The translations under genes were made by a program, and so were the position numbers. A stretch of 64,000 nucleotides of DNA from the NCBI RefSeq assembly GCF_000802245.2, contig NZ_CP021080.1:2542001-2606000 (forward strand), written 5' to 3'. A model generated the notes under the pieces. It searched no databases and had not been told where the DNA came from. It worked only from the letters and a program-made list of their open reading frames with translations. Each line of letters begins with the position of its first letter. The stretch's first letter is position 1. Positions 55,321 to 64,000 of this stretch are shown one piece after another. The DNA comes from Streptomyces pluripotens (GTDB lineage: Bacteria; Actinomycetota; Actinomycetes; Streptomycetales; Streptomycetaceae).

Positions 55321-56232
55321 TCAGTCGCCGTTCCAAGCGAGGGTGTCGGTGCCGCCCTTGTCCCAGTCGACCTTCACGTCGTCGCCCGAACGCGTGAGCG
55401 TCGCCGCGCGCAGGTCGCTCGCCTTCTTGCTGCTGATCGGCTTGAGGGCGATGCGCATGGTGCCGTTGTCGTGTTCCAGCCCCAGGCCCAGGAGGATGCC
55501 GTCACCACCCGGATCAATGAGGTTGACGGAGTTCTTGCCCTTGTAGTCACCCGACGCGTACTTCTCGCCGATGGTGAGGGTCTTGCCTCCGGAGTCCTGC
55601 CACTGGCCCACGAAGCCTGTGGCGGGGGCGGCGGACCGGCTGGTTTCGTCGCCCCAGGTGTTGTCGGCACTGGGCTCGTCCACGGGGTCCTCGGTCTCCA
55701 CCGGCGAGGCGGACTGCACCGGCGAAGCGGATTCCGACGCGCTTGCCGATGCCGACGGGCTCTCGTCGGCCAGGGGCCCGCCACCGCCCCCGCGACTCGT
55801 CGCGAGGTACACCCCGCCGGCTATGAGAACGGCCGCCGCGGCGAGTGAACCTACGACCAGCGCGAGTCGCTTCTTCTTCCCGGGGTCGCCCGCAGGAGGC
55901 TGCGGCGGATAGGGCGGCTGACCGAACGGCTGCTGCTGACCGTACGGGCCGGGTTGCCCACCGTACGGCGGCTGCGGCGGACCGTAGGGCCCGGGCTGCT
56001 GGGGCTGCTGGGGCTGCTGACCGTACGGACCCGGCTGCTGCTGACCGTACGGGCCGGGTTGCCCACCGTACGGCGGCTGCGGCGGACCGTAGGGCCCGGG
56101 CTGCTGGGGCTGCTGGGGCTGCTGACCGTACGGACCCGGCTGCTGCTGACCGTTCGAAGGCTGGTCGCCGTACGGGCCGGACCCTGGCGCCGGGTAGGGG
56201 TGGGAGGGACCGTCCTGCGGGGGCTGTGTCAT
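55321..56232 (-). CDS. Pro/Gln/Gly/Tyr-rich single-span membrane protein
   Basis: 303 aa from ATG 56232. Residues 1-110 are a disordered, cytoplasmic-type repeat (PGPYGQQPQQPQQPGPYG). A KKKR stop precedes one membrane span (about 120-145). A Ser/Ala linker and a soluble extracytoplasmic domain (about 205-303: FVGQWQDSGGKTLTIGEKYA, then DGILLGLGLEHDNGTMRIAL) follow. The layout recurs in Streptomyces surface proteins; the function is unknown. The start is enriched in repeat units that may phase-separate or bind partners. Confidence 0.8.
   Translation of the reverse strand: MTQPPQDGPSHPYPAPGSGPYGDQPSNGQQQPGPYGQQPQQPQQPGPYGPPQPPYGGQPGPYGQQQPGPYGQQPQQPQQPGPYGPPQPPYGGQPGPYGQQQPFGQPPYPPQPPAGDPGKKKRLALVVGSLAAAAVLIAGGVYLATSRGGGGGPLADESPSASASASESASPVQSASPVETEDPVDEPSADNTWGDETSRSAAPATGFVGQWQDSGGKTLTIGEKYASGDYKGKNSVNLIDPGGDGILLGLGLEHDNGTMRIALKPISSKKASDLRAATLTRSGDDVKVDWDKGGTDTLAWNGD
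55930..56139 (-). repeat. 105-bp perfect tandem duplication
   Basis: Copies 55930-56034 and 56035-56139 appear identical base for base, and the match runs 14 nt into a third, aborted copy. Each encodes 35 residues, so the frame is kept. The lack of silent differences suggests a recent duplication or gene conversion. Confidence 0.9.
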
Positions 56233-56431
56233 GGGTGCCTGTTCTCCTCGATCGATTCGGGTGCCCACCATTCCCCACGGCAATACCGGTCACCGCAGCA
56301 TTCCGTGCAGGGCTCACGGGGGCGACTGCCGTTGTTGCACGCACTCTTCCAGGACGCTGAGTCGGTGTTCGCGGTTCACGTCATTCCCCGTGCGGGCCTT
56401 CCCGCACGGGGGGTTCGATACGCGGCCCGTG

Positions 56432-57409
56432 TCATGCACGGCCACTCATCACCCGGTGATCACTGGCCGGAAGCCATCCGTCGTCGGGCCACCGCAGCCA
56501 CTCCTCGGATCGCGCGATCTCGGCGGCCGCCCTGCGCAGCGCGTCCAGTCCGGGATGGACCAACCCCTTCCGCCAGACCAGGGAGACGGGCGACACGGGG
56601 ACGGGGTCGACGAGCGGACGCCGTACCGCGCGCGGCATGTCCGGGAAGTCCACCACGGCCAGCACCGGATGCCGACTCTTGGCCATGAGCCGCTCGAACT
56701 CCTCGTCGCCGATCGCCAACGGTAGGGGGTCGGCGAGTCGGATGCCGTGCCCCTCGAAGAGGTGACGGGCCAGGTCGGTCCACTCCCCGGTGCCCGGGTT
56801 CCCGGAGCCGGCGTACACCGCTTCCCGGGCCAGCGCGGCCACCGGCACCTCGGGCAGGGCGGCCAGCGGGTGGCCCTCCGGCAGGATGACGGCCATCGGT
56901 TCGTAACGCACCGGCTGCTGTTCCAGACCGGACCGCAGCGCCTGGTCAAGCCCGGCGAAACGACCGAAGGAGACGTCCAGGCGGCCGGCCAGCAGTTCGA
57001 CGGCGGCTGAGGTGAGGCCGCTCTCGTAACGGGCCATCAGCTCACAGCCGGGGGCGAGCTCCCGGGCCCGGTGCAGCACCCGGCGACCGGTACCCAGGCC
57101 CGGCGAGTTGAGGTCCACCAGCAGCGGACGGGCCTGGCCGGCGGCGAACGCGGCGAGCAGGTCGTCCTGGGCGGAGAGGACACGGCGAGCGTGCGGCAGC
57201 AGGCGCTCACCGTCCGACGTCAGCGTGACCTGCCGGGTGGTCCGCACGAACAGTTCCCTGCCCAGTTCTCGTTCCAGCCTCCGTACGTCCCTGCTGAGCA
57301 CCTGCTGGGCAACGTACAGGCGTGCCGCGGCGCGCGTGAAGTGCAGGTCCTCGGCCACGGCGACGAAGGCACGCAGCAGGCGAGGGTCTATGTGAGCGGG
57401 CCCGGACAT
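56432..57409 (-). CDS. LysR-family transcriptional regulator
   Basis: 325 aa from ATG 57409. The N-terminal helix-turn-helix (LLRAFVAVAEDLHFTRAAAR, LYVAQQVLSRDVRRLERELG) and a substrate-binding-type effector domain (about 90-310) are complete. It is divergent from an MFS exporter gene with 84 bp between, the usual layout for a regulator and its target. Confidence 0.92.
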   Translation of the reverse strand: MSGPAHIDPRLLRAFVAVAEDLHFTRAAARLYVAQQVLSRDVRRLERELGRELFVRTTRQVTLTSDGERLLPHARRVLSAQDDLLAAFAAGQARPLLVDLNSPGLGTGRRVLHRARELAPGCELMARYESGLTSAAVELLAGRLDVSFGRFAGLDQALRSGLEQQPVRYEPMAVILPEGHPLAALPEVPVAALAREAVYAGSGNPGTGEWTDLARHLFEGHGIRLADPLPLAIGDEEFERLMAKSRHPVLAVVDFPDMPRAVRRPLVDPVPVSPVSLVWRKGLVHPGLDALRRAAAEIARSEEWLRWPDDGWLPASDHRVMSGRA

Positions 57410-57493
57410 GACGGCGAACCTACAACACCGGTGCGTCAATCGGGCCCGGGAAGGTGTTGGACGCCGTGCTCGGTTCCGGGTGAGCGTTGCTCC

Positions 57494-58744
57494 ATGCCGC
57501 ACCAGATCACCCAGGACGCCAGACCGCACCGAACCACTCAGGACGCCGTGCCCCACCGCTCCGGAACAGAGCGGCGCACACCGAACGGAGGGGCACCGGC
57601 AAGGGGTTACCGGCACTTGTTCTCCCTGCCCGGCACCCGTGCCTTCACCCTTGGCAATCTCCTCGCCCGTCTCCCCATGGGCATGTTCAGCGTGAGCGCC
57701 GTCGTGATGATCGCCGGTGCCCGTGGCGCATACTCCCTCGCCGGTGCCGTCACCGCGACCGGACTCGCCGCTACCGCCCTGGCCGGGCCCTGGCTCGCCC
57801 GGCTCGTCGACCGGCACGGGCAGGCCCGGGTCGCCGTGCCGGCCACCTTCGCCTCCGTGCTCGGCAGTCTCGCGCTGCTCCTGTGCGTACACTGCGGCGC
57901 CCCCGACTGGACCCTGTTCGCCGCCTACACGGCCACCGCGGCCACCCCCAACATCGGCGGCCTCTCCCGCGCCCGCTGGGCCCATCTGCTGCGCGACGAT
58001 CCGGGTGCACTGCACACCGCGAACTCCTTCGAACAGGCGGCTGACGAGCTGTGCTTCATGCTCGGTCCGGTACTCGCGTCGTTCCTGACCGGCGCGTTCT
58101 TCCCGGAAGCGGGCACGCTCACCGGGGCGGTACTGCTGCTGGGCGGAATGCTGCTGTTCGCCGCACAGCGGGCGACCGAGCCACCGCGGCGGGCCCGTTC
58201 GAAGGCGCCGTCGCCGCTGCGCAGCCCCGGCGTCCCGCCCCTACTGGTGTGTTTCACGGCCACCGGTGCGGTGTTCGGTGCGATGGAAGTCGTCACGATC
58301 GCCTACGCCGACGCACAAGGACACCGGGCCGCGGCCGGTGCCATGCTCGCGCTGCAAGCGGCCGGCTCCTGTGCGGCGGGGCTGGGGTACGGGGCGCTGA
58401 GGCCGGCCGGCCCTCAGCTGTCCCGGTGCCTGGCCGGGATGGCCGGGCTGATGACCCTGCCGTGGCTGGCGGCCATGACCACCGGCTCCCTCGTCGTGCT
58501 GGCGGTCGCACTGCTGGCCGCAGGCATGGCGACCGCGCCGACCATGGTGACGGCGATGAACCTGGTGCAGCGGCGCACCCCGGCCGACCGGCTCAACGAG
58601 GGCATGAGCCTGGTGGTGACCGGACTGCTCGCCGGCATCGCCTGCGGCTCGGCGGTGGGCGGCTGGGCGGCTGGGCGGCTGAGCGCCTGTCTCCCGCGTC
58701 CGCCTTCGCGGTTCCGGCCGCCGCGGCGGTCGCGGCCCTGCTGA
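57494..58744 (+). CDS. MFS transporter with frameshifted C-terminus
   Basis: 416 aa as read from ATG 57494, with about 12 spans and the MFS loop LARLVDRHGQARVAVPATFA. GGGCGGCT is present three times in tandem at 58657-58680. With two copies the frame would continue as WAAERLSPASAFAVPAAAAV then AALLIGSTTRS to a stop at 58783-58785, restoring the last membrane span. With three, the end becomes an arginine/proline-rich tail stopping at 58744. The protein may still insert. Likely controlled by the divergent LysR. Confidence 0.8.
   Translation: MPHQITQDARPHRTTQDAVPHRSGTERRTPNGGAPARGYRHLFSLPGTRAFTLGNLLARLPMGMFSVSAVVMIAGARGAYSLAGAVTATGLAATALAGPWLARLVDRHGQARVAVPATFASVLGSLALLLCVHCGAPDWTLFAAYTATAATPNIGGLSRARWAHLLRDDPGALHTANSFEQAADELCFMLGPVLASFLTGAFFPEAGTLTGAVLLLGGMLLFAAQRATEPPRRARSKAPSPLRSPGVPPLLVCFTATGAVFGAMEVVTIAYADAQGHRAAAGAMLALQAAGSCAAGLGYGALRPAGPQLSRCLAGMAGLMTLPWLAAMTTGSLVVLAVALLAAGMATAPTMVTAMNLVQRRTPADRLNEGMSLVVTGLLAGIACGSAVGGWAAGRLSACLPRPPSRFRPPRRSRPC
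58657..58680 (+). repeat. 8-bp tandem repeat causing frameshift
   Basis: GGGCGGCT three times exactly, inside the last coding part of the MFS gene. Removing one unit restores the frame to the end of the expected final helix. Confidence 0.9.
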
Positions 58745-58940
58745 TCGGCTCGACCACGCGGTCCGTGTGCCCGGCCCGTGCGTGACGGGGACATCCGTGT
58801 ACCACGGGGAGGTCGCAGCAGGTGCCCCTCCGCCGTGGCAGGGCACCCCGTCGCCCGACGAACCGCGCGACGAGTCCGGACGGACCGAAATCCCCCAGTG
58901 GATCCTGTCGTCCGACGCCTTCAGCACCCGTAGGGGCACG

Positions 58941-58976
58941 GCAAAGGCCCCGCCGCTCGAAGCGACGGGGCCTTGC
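58941..58976 (-). terminator. terminator downstream of tmRNA
   Basis: GCAAAGGCCCCG (58941-58952) pairs with CGGGGCCTTGC (58966-58976) with one bulged A, then a few further pairs close to a 5-nt loop. It lies about 40 bp past the tmRNA 3' end. Confidence 0.75.
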
Positions 58977-59013
58977 CCACATGGGTCAAGGAGGCTCATG
59001 GACCTCCCGATCG

Positions 59014-59397
59014 TGGAGATGGCGGGAATCGAACCCGCGTCCAACGGTGCGGAATCAGGGCTTCTCCGTGTGCAGTCCGCTGTGCTTTTCTCGGCCCCGG
59101 AGATCACGCGAACAAGTCTCCGACGGGCTCAGTCACTGTGTGGTTTCCCTTTTCACCCCGTGACCGGGATCAAGGTTTAGTCCCCTAGCTGATGCCAGGA
59201 TCCGGGTCGGGAACAGCCCCGGGCTGACACTCCCTTGAGAGGTTCGCTAGCCGCTTATCAGGCAGCGAGGGCGAACTGGGAGGAATCGCGCTTGGTGTTG
59301 GCGATTATTGTTTTCGGCCTGTGGTTTACGAGATCATGGCCGCTTCCTCGACACGCTTCCCCTGCTTCGACAGCCGCTGTCGAAACCGATCATCCCC
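59014..59397 (-). ncRNA. ssrA: transfer-messenger RNA (tmRNA)
   Basis: The 5' end GGGGATGATCGGTTTCGACAG starts at 59397 and the 3' T-arm/acceptor (GCGGGTTCGATTCCCGC then CATCTCC-A) ends at 59014. GGGGATG and CATCTCC pair across seven positions with one G-T. CCA is not encoded (CGA follows), so it must be added. The tag frame runs from GCC at 59302 to TGA at 59258 and encodes ANTKRDSSQFALAA, ending in the ALAA protease signal. With SmpB (60648) it frees stalled ribosomes and tags the nascent chain for degradation. Confidence 0.95.
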
Positions 59398-59414
59398 ATG
59401 TTGATTTTTCAATC

Positions 59415-59436
59415 CGTGTCCCCGCGCGGGGACACG
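59415..59436. terminator. 11-bp palindrome upstream of tmRNA
   Basis: CGTGTCCCCGC / GCGGGGACACG is a perfect 22-bp palindrome just upstream of the tmRNA 5' end. It may terminate the DUF389 transcript, which runs in the same direction, or overlap the tmRNA promoter. Confidence 0.5.
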
Positions 59437-59564
59437 CACTCGCACCGGCCTTGCGGTGCGGTTCCATCGTACGTGACCAACACATGCCGTTGCCAGCGTA
59501 TTCCCGCGTATCACCCGCCCGGCACCGGACGGGGTGGGCGGCGGCCAGATCTGCGGCGTGGCCC

Positions 59565-60566
59565 TCACTGGCCCACCCTGCCGATGGCGATGCGATTGCC
59601 GCGGGTGGCGTCCACCACGACGGGCACGCCGTCCGGGACCTCGCCGTCGAGCCGGTCCAGCAGGCCCTTGATCGGTGGGAGACTCCCGGGTACCCGAACG
59701 TGGATGTACAGCGTGCGCGAAGCCGCGTCCACACTCGTGACGGAGGCGCCCGGCTCGCCGGCCAGCCACTGGGTCGCCGCAGTCTTGGCCCGACCGGTCC
59801 AGATGTCGATCAGCAGGGTGAGCGTGGTGTTCGCGGCCAGCGGCACGAAGACGATCACGAACAGCATGCCCATGGCGATGTAGGCGACGCGGGCCGGTCG
59901 GCCAGCCTTCTTGTCGGCCTCCGCCCCGTAGCCGAGGGTAGCGAAGACCACCATGCCGCCGAAGACCAGTGCGAAGAGGTTGGACACGAACAACAGCAGC
60001 GAGCCCAGGGCCAGCCAGCCCGACAGTTTTCCCAGGCACACCCCGGCCACCACCAGCGGCGGCACGAGGGAGATGGCGATCGCGACCCCGGGCAGCACCG
60101 CGGCGACGTCCCGGCGGGCCAGCGCCACCGCACCGGCGAAACCCGTCGCCAGCGCGGCGACCAGGTCCATCAGTCCCGGCGAGGTGCGCGAGGCGATCTG
60201 GCTGTTGGAGACCAGGTCGTAGTCGCCGGGCAGGACCACCGAGAACAGCATCCCGACGGCGATCACCGCCAGGCACGCGAAGAGGACGACCAGGGCCGCT
60301 CCAGTGCGGCGGCGCCGTACCGATCCCAGAGCGATGCCCATGATCGGTGTGGAGAGCGGCGCGATGATCATTGCGCCGATCACGGTGGCCGTCGAGTCCG
60401 TCAGCACCCCCCCGGCCGCGATCACCGACGACAGGACCAGCATCGTCCAGAAGGCCGACCGCTTGGCCGTGGTGTCTCCGGACGACAGGTCGAGATCGTC
60501 CGACAGCTCTTCCAGGGAACGCCGCTGGGAGGGCGGAAGGACATGGGCACGAACCCCGCTGATCAT
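59565..60566 (-). CDS. DUF389-family membrane protein
   Basis: 333 aa from ATG 60566. DUF389 features: SSVIAAGGVLTDSTATVIGA, MIIAPLSTPIMGIALGSV, AGVCLGKLSGWLALGSLLLF; about six to eight spans and a short soluble C-terminal domain (about 250-333). The family has no firmly established function. It lies between smpB and the tmRNA gene on the same strand. Confidence 0.9.
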   Translation of the reverse strand: MISGVRAHVLPPSQRRSLEELSDDLDLSSGDTTAKRSAFWTMLVLSSVIAAGGVLTDSTATVIGAMIIAPLSTPIMGIALGSVRRRRTGAALVVLFACLAVIAVGMLFSVVLPGDYDLVSNSQIASRTSPGLMDLVAALATGFAGAVALARRDVAAVLPGVAIAISLVPPLVVAGVCLGKLSGWLALGSLLLFVSNLFALVFGGMVVFATLGYGAEADKKAGRPARVAYIAMGMLFVIVFVPLAANTTLTLLIDIWTGRAKTAATQWLAGEPGASVTSVDAASRTLYIHVRVPGSLPPIKGLLDRLDGEVPDGVPVVVDATRGNRIAIGRVGQ

Positions 60567-60647
60567 GCCCCGAGTATCACGGACGGCGCGGGTCCCGCCC
60601 TGCAGGACACCCGGAGTACGGCTGGGCCTGGCCCGTATCGGCGAAAA

Positions 60648-61127
60648 CTACGCCCGCTGCTTGCGCCGCGCCGCCGCTACCGCCCGGTCCGCCTCCCGCC
60701 GGTCCTGCTTCTCCCGCAGGGTCTGGCGCTTGTCGTACTCCTTCTTTCCCTTGGCGAGTGCGATCTCGACCTTGGCACGGCCGTCCTTGAAGTACAGGGC
60801 GAGGGGCACGATGGTGTGACCCGTCTCCTGGGACTTGGACTCCAGCTTGTCGATCTCGTCACGGTGCAGCAGCAGCTTCCGCTTGCGGCGGGCACTGTGG
60901 TTGGTCCAGGTGCCCTGGCTGTACTCGGGGACGTGCACGTTGTGCAACCACGCCTCGTGACCGTCCAACTGTACGAAGCCGTCGACCAGCGAGGCGCGCC
61001 CCTGACGCAGCGACTTCACCTCGGTGCCCATGAGGACCAGGCCCGCCTCATAGGTGTCGAGGATGTGGTAGTCGTGCCGCGCCTTCTTGTTCTGCGCGAT
61101 CAGCTTGCGCCCTTTTTCCTTAGCCAT
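60648..61127 (-). CDS. smpB: SsrA-binding protein SmpB
   Basis: 159 aa from ATG 61127 ([20 protein letters not shown]). The OB-fold core with [20 protein letters not shown] and the basic helical tail [20 protein letters not shown] are complete. It brings tmRNA to stalled ribosomes; ssrA lies 1.2 kb downstream. The AAGG site upstream of the ATG is acceptable. Confidence 0.97.
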   Translation of the reverse strand: MAKEKGRKLIAQNKKARHDYHILDTYEAGLVLMGTEVKSLRQGRASLVDGFVQLDGHEAWLHNVHVPEYSQGTWTNHSARRKRKLLLHRDEIDKLESKSQETGHTIVPLALYFKDGRAKVEIALAKGKKEYDKRQTLREKQDRREADRAVAAARRKQRA

Positions 61128-61214
61128 AGTGCCGACCATTTTCGCACCACGGAGGGGGTGCGGGGGAAGCGTATTAATCGGCGGAAGCGCAGGAGAGGGC
61201 GCGGACACAGGGAA

Positions 61215-62393
61215 CTATGAGGCGTTGCCGAGGCCGCTGAGGACCGTCTCGGCGCGTTGCAGCACCTGCAGGCCCGCCTCCAGGTCGGGGGTGATCCCGC
61301 GACCGTCCACGACGTGTCCGGAGGGGGTCCGGTAGTGGCCGACGGTCAGCTCCGCCACCGAGCCGTCGGGGAGTTTCGTCGGCATCTGGACGGAACCCTT
61401 GCCGAAGGTGCGGGAGCCGATCACCACCGCGCGGCCCCGGTCCTGAAGAGCACCGGTGAGCATCTCGGCCGCACTCATGGTGCCCCCGTCGACCAGGGTG
61501 ACGAGGGGCCGGGTGGTTTCGCCGCCGGGATCGGCGTGCAGGACGCACTGGGCACCGTCGGCGTCGTAGGTGGCGACCAGGCCGCCGTCCAGGAAGGCGG
61601 AGGCGGTTTCCACGGCCTCGGTCACCAGGCCACCGGAGTTGCCGCGCAGGTCGAGGATGATCCCGCCGCCGGCCGGGGCTGCACGCAGGGCCGCGCGGAC
61701 GGCGGCGGCGGAGCCTCGGGTGAACGCGGCGATCTTGATGACGGTGCCCCCGCCGGGCAGCCTGCGGGCGGTCACCGAATCGGTGGACAACTTGGCCCGG
61801 CGCAATTTCTCGGTCCAGGCGCGGGTGCCGCGCTGCAGGCCGAGGGTGACCGTCGTACCGGCCGGGGCGTCCTCGGCGTCGCCGCGCAGTAAGGAGACCA
61901 CCTCGGTGACCGGCCGGCCGTCGACTCCGCCGCCGTCGACGCTGCGCAGTCGGTCTCCCCTGCGGATCCCGGCGGCGGCCGCGGGTGAGTCGGGCTGCAC
62001 CTTGGTCACCTCGATCCGGCCGTCCCGCTCGCGGCGCGCCCACAGCCCGACGCCGGTGTACCGGCCGTCGAGGGCTTCCTGGAACTCCTCGTACTCGCCC
62101 TCGGAGTAGACGGCGCCCCACCGGTCCCCACTGCGGCTGACGGCACGCTCGGCGGCCTCCATCGGGGACTTGCCATCGGCCATCGCCTCGGCGGCGGCCC
62201 GCTGGACCGCTTCGTGCCGGGCGGCCGCGCTGTCCGGGCGCGCCGGGCCGGGGGCGGCCCGGCGCACGGGGTGAGCGTGTTCCGGGAGGGAGCCGGTGAC
62301 GGCGCCGGCGACCAGCACGCCGAAGAAGACCAATGTCAGGGTGGCCCCGTGGCGGATGCGACGGGGCTGGCAGAACAGGTCACGGCCTGACAT
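61215..62393 (-). CDS. CtpA-type S41 carboxyl-terminal processing protease
   Basis: 392 aa from ATG 62393. A single N-terminal hydrophobic anchor (about 15-35), a PDZ domain (about 95-175, GRIEVTKVQPDSPAAAAGIR) and the S41 catalytic domain with nucleophile Ser in GGTMSAAEMLTGALQDRGRA and general-base Lys in RTFGKGSVQ. It acts outside the membrane and trims or degrades envelope proteins; the targets are unknown. It sits between ftsX and smpB, as in other Streptomyces. Confidence 0.94.
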   Translation of the reverse strand: MSGRDLFCQPRRIRHGATLTLVFFGVLVAGAVTGSLPEHAHPVRRAAPGPARPDSAAARHEAVQRAAAEAMADGKSPMEAAERAVSRSGDRWGAVYSEGEYEEFQEALDGRYTGVGLWARRERDGRIEVTKVQPDSPAAAAGIRRGDRLRSVDGGGVDGRPVTEVVSLLRGDAEDAPAGTTVTLGLQRGTRAWTEKLRRAKLSTDSVTARRLPGGGTVIKIAAFTRGSAAAVRAALRAAPAGGGIILDLRGNSGGLVTEAVETASAFLDGGLVATYDADGAQCVLHADPGGETTRPLVTLVDGGTMSAAEMLTGALQDRGRAVVIGSRTFGKGSVQMPTKLPDGSVAELTVGHYRTPSGHVVDGRGITPDLEAGLQVLQRAETVLSGLGNAS

Positions 62394-62460
62394 GGCGGTG
62401 AGTCTAGGACACGGTGAAGGGCCGCACGGCCGTATGCCCGTACGGCTGTCTTGGCATGTG

Positions 62461-63378
62461 TCACACCTTCAGGTACTTGCGCAGAGCGAAGAACGCCGCC
62501 AGGGAGGGCATCAGCACGCTCGTGGCGAGGATCAGCGGCAGCTTGGTCAACACTGCGTCCCAGCCGACGAAGTTGATGAGCGTGAGCTTGCTGGACAGGG
62601 CCATGCCGTGGTCGATGGTGAAGTACCGGCCGACCACCAGGAACACACAAGCGAGGCTGCCGCCGATCAGACCGGCGACGGCCGCCTCGGCGATGAACGG
62701 CGCCTGGATGTAGAAGCCCGACGCGCCGACCAGACGCATGATCCCGGTCTCTCGGCGGCGGCTGAACGCCGACACGCGCACGGTGTTGACGATCAGCAGC
62801 AGGGCGACCAGCAGCATCAGCGCCATCACGCCGAGCGCCGCCCGGTTCATCAGGTTCAGCAGCTGGAAGAGGTTGTCCAGGATCCCCTTCTGGTCCTGCA
62901 CCGACTGCACGCCGGCCCGCCCGTTGAACGCGGAGGCGATCACCTGGTACTTCTGCGGGTCCTTGAGCTTGATCCGGTACGACTCCTGCATCTGGTCCGG
63001 CGTCAGCGAGCCGGCCAGCGGAGAGTTGCCGAACTGCTCCTTGTAGTGCTTGTAGGCCTGGTCCTGTGACTCGTACGACACCCTCTCGACGACGGGCATC
63101 TTCTTGAGGTCGACGAGGATCTGCTTCTTCTGGTCCTCGGTGACCGCGCCCTTGGCGCAGTTGGCGTCCGACTCGGCGTCGTGCTTGTTGCACAGGAAGA
63201 TCGAGACGTTGACCTTGTCGTACCAGTAGCCCTTCATGGTGCTGACCTGGTCGCTCATCAGCAGCGAGCCACCGAAGAGGGCGAGGGAGAGGGCTACGGA
63301 GACGATGACGGCGAAGGTCATCGTCAGATTGCGGCGGAGACCCACACCGATCTCCGACAGGACGAACTGGGCGCGCAT
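62461..63378 (-). CDS. ftsX: cell-division ABC transporter permease FtsX
   Basis: 305 aa from ATG 63378. Four spans flank one large extracytoplasmic loop (about 45-170) and the C-terminal FtsX domain (RRRETGIMRLVGASGFYIQA). The FtsEX complex controls peptidoglycan hydrolases at division or sporulation septa. The gene follows ftsE by 35 bp and should be co-transcribed with it. Confidence 0.96.
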   Translation of the reverse strand: MRAQFVLSEIGVGLRRNLTMTFAVIVSVALSLALFGGSLLMSDQVSTMKGYWYDKVNVSIFLCNKHDAESDANCAKGAVTEDQKKQILVDLKKMPVVERVSYESQDQAYKHYKEQFGNSPLAGSLTPDQMQESYRIKLKDPQKYQVIASAFNGRAGVQSVQDQKGILDNLFQLLNLMNRAALGVMALMLLVALLLIVNTVRVSAFSRRRETGIMRLVGASGFYIQAPFIAEAAVAGLIGGSLACVFLVVGRYFTIDHGMALSSKLTLINFVGWDAVLTKLPLILATSVLMPSLAAFFALRKYLKV

Positions 63379-63413
63379 GGCGTCTGGTCAAGCCTTTCCG
63401 TCGTGAACTTGCT

Positions 63414-64000
63414 TCAGTGCTGGTAGCCGTAGACGCCGCGGGCCTGGTCGCGGACGAGACGGCCCTTCTCCAGCTCGATGACGCGCTTGCGCATCTGGTC
63501 CACGATGTTCTGGTCGTGCGTCGCCATGATGACCGTGGTGCCCGTCCGGTTGATGCGGTCGAGCAGCTTCATGATGCCGACGGAGGTCTGCGGGTCGAGG
63601 TTGCCGGTGGGCTCGTCGGCGATGAGCAGCTTGGGCCGGTTGACGAAGGCCCGCGCGATGGCGACGCGCTGCTGTTCGCCACCGGAGAGTTCGCCGGGTC
63701 GCCGGTCCTCCTTGCCGCCAAGCCCGACGAGGTCAAGCACCTGTGGAACGGACTTGCGGATCTCGCCGCGGGACTTGCCGATGACCTCCTGTGCGAAGGC
63801 CACATTCTCGGCGACGGTCTTGTTCGGCAGGAGCCGGAAGTCCTGGAACACCGTCCCCAGCTGGCGGCGCATCTGCGGCACCTTCCAGTTGGAGAGGCGC
63901 GCGAGGTCCTTGCCCAACACGTGCACCTGGCCGTGGCTGCACCGCTCCTCGCGGAGGATGAGCCGCAGGAAGGTGGACTTCCCGGAGCCGGAGGAACCCA
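63414..64000 (-). CDS. ftsE: cell-division ATP-binding protein FtsE (N-terminus outside window)
   Basis: The stop is at 63414 and the frame runs off the right edge just before the Walker A motif (GSSGSGKST at the edge). Seen inside: Q-loop [20 protein letters not shown], signature [20 protein letters not shown], Walker [16 protein letters not shown], and H-loop [12 protein letters not shown]. It drives FtsX. Roughly the first 35 residues are missing. Confidence 0.96.
   Translation of the reverse strand, partial: GSSGSGKSTFLRLILREERCSHGQVHVLGKDLARLSNWKVPQMRRQLGTVFQDFRLLPNKTVAENVAFAQEVIGKSRGEIRKSVPQVLDLVGLGGKEDRRPGELSGGEQQRVAIARAFVNRPKLLIADEPTGNLDPQTSVGIMKLLDRINRTGTTVIMATHDQNIVDQMRKRVIELEKGRLVRDQARGVYGYQH

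Overview
The window is high-GC actinobacterial DNA and almost certainly comes from a Streptomyces chromosome. The evidence is the extreme third-position GC, many GTG starts, 4-nt translational overlaps, the tmRNA-smpB-ctpA-ftsX-ftsE order, and the hup / malic enzyme / HelD / ECF-sigma neighbourhood. Assignments rest on reading the sequence and on family knowledge; no database search was possible.

0-15 kb is mostly ordinary metabolism and transport. It holds a truncated FAD-linked oxidase, a membrane-anchored TPR protein, 4-hydroxyphenylpyruvate dioxygenase divergent from an Lrp/AsnC regulator, and a four-gene OpuC-type osmoprotectant ABC operon. An ArsR-type regulator with repeated TGCAAA motifs follows, then a Lon-like protease, an IclR regulator, an SF2 helicase and an MFS pump.

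14.9-20.4 kb is an accessory patch. It begins with a tRNA-Ser(GGA)-like sequence whose 5' acceptor strand does not pair with its own 3' strand. Next come a frameshifted remnant, a WXG100-like gene, a toxin gene that lost its core, its immunity gene broken by a 17-bp tandem duplication, a tRNA 3'-half-like motif, a membrane protein and a tandem SUKH-4 immunity protein.

20.6-37.9 kb is core again. It contains a molybdenum hydroxylase operon (FAD, [2Fe-2S], Mo subunits and a 41-aa membrane microprotein), a GH20 hexosaminidase, DUF3039, YqgE, a MurA paralogue, HU, malic enzyme, a HelD-type RNA polymerase helicase, an ECF sigma / anti-sigma pair and a CGNR zinc-finger protein.

38-52.4 kb is the most interesting region. 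It looks like a dormancy / hypoxia island of the DevR(DosR)/OsdR type: phosphoketolase, an RsbR-RsbS-RsbT stressosome module with a fused kinase-phosphatase, a DevS-like histidine kinase, a ribosome-hibernation factor behind two small genes, an Rv1733c-type membrane protein, a NarL-type response regulator, a GAPDH, a two-domain universal stress protein and an Acg-type nitroreductase. A 14-bp motif (consensus RGGACCRRYGGSCC) recurs in the three long divergent intergenic regions of this island, twice as an inverted pair. It resembles the mycobacterial DosR box, so I propose it as the island's operator. NnaR- and NarK-like genes (nitrate control and transport) follow directly.

55-64 kb returns to core: a repeat-rich membrane protein, a LysR / MFS pair (the MFS gene frameshifted by an 8-bp repeat unit), tmRNA, a DUF389 protein, smpB, a CtpA-type protease, ftsX and the 3' part of ftsE.
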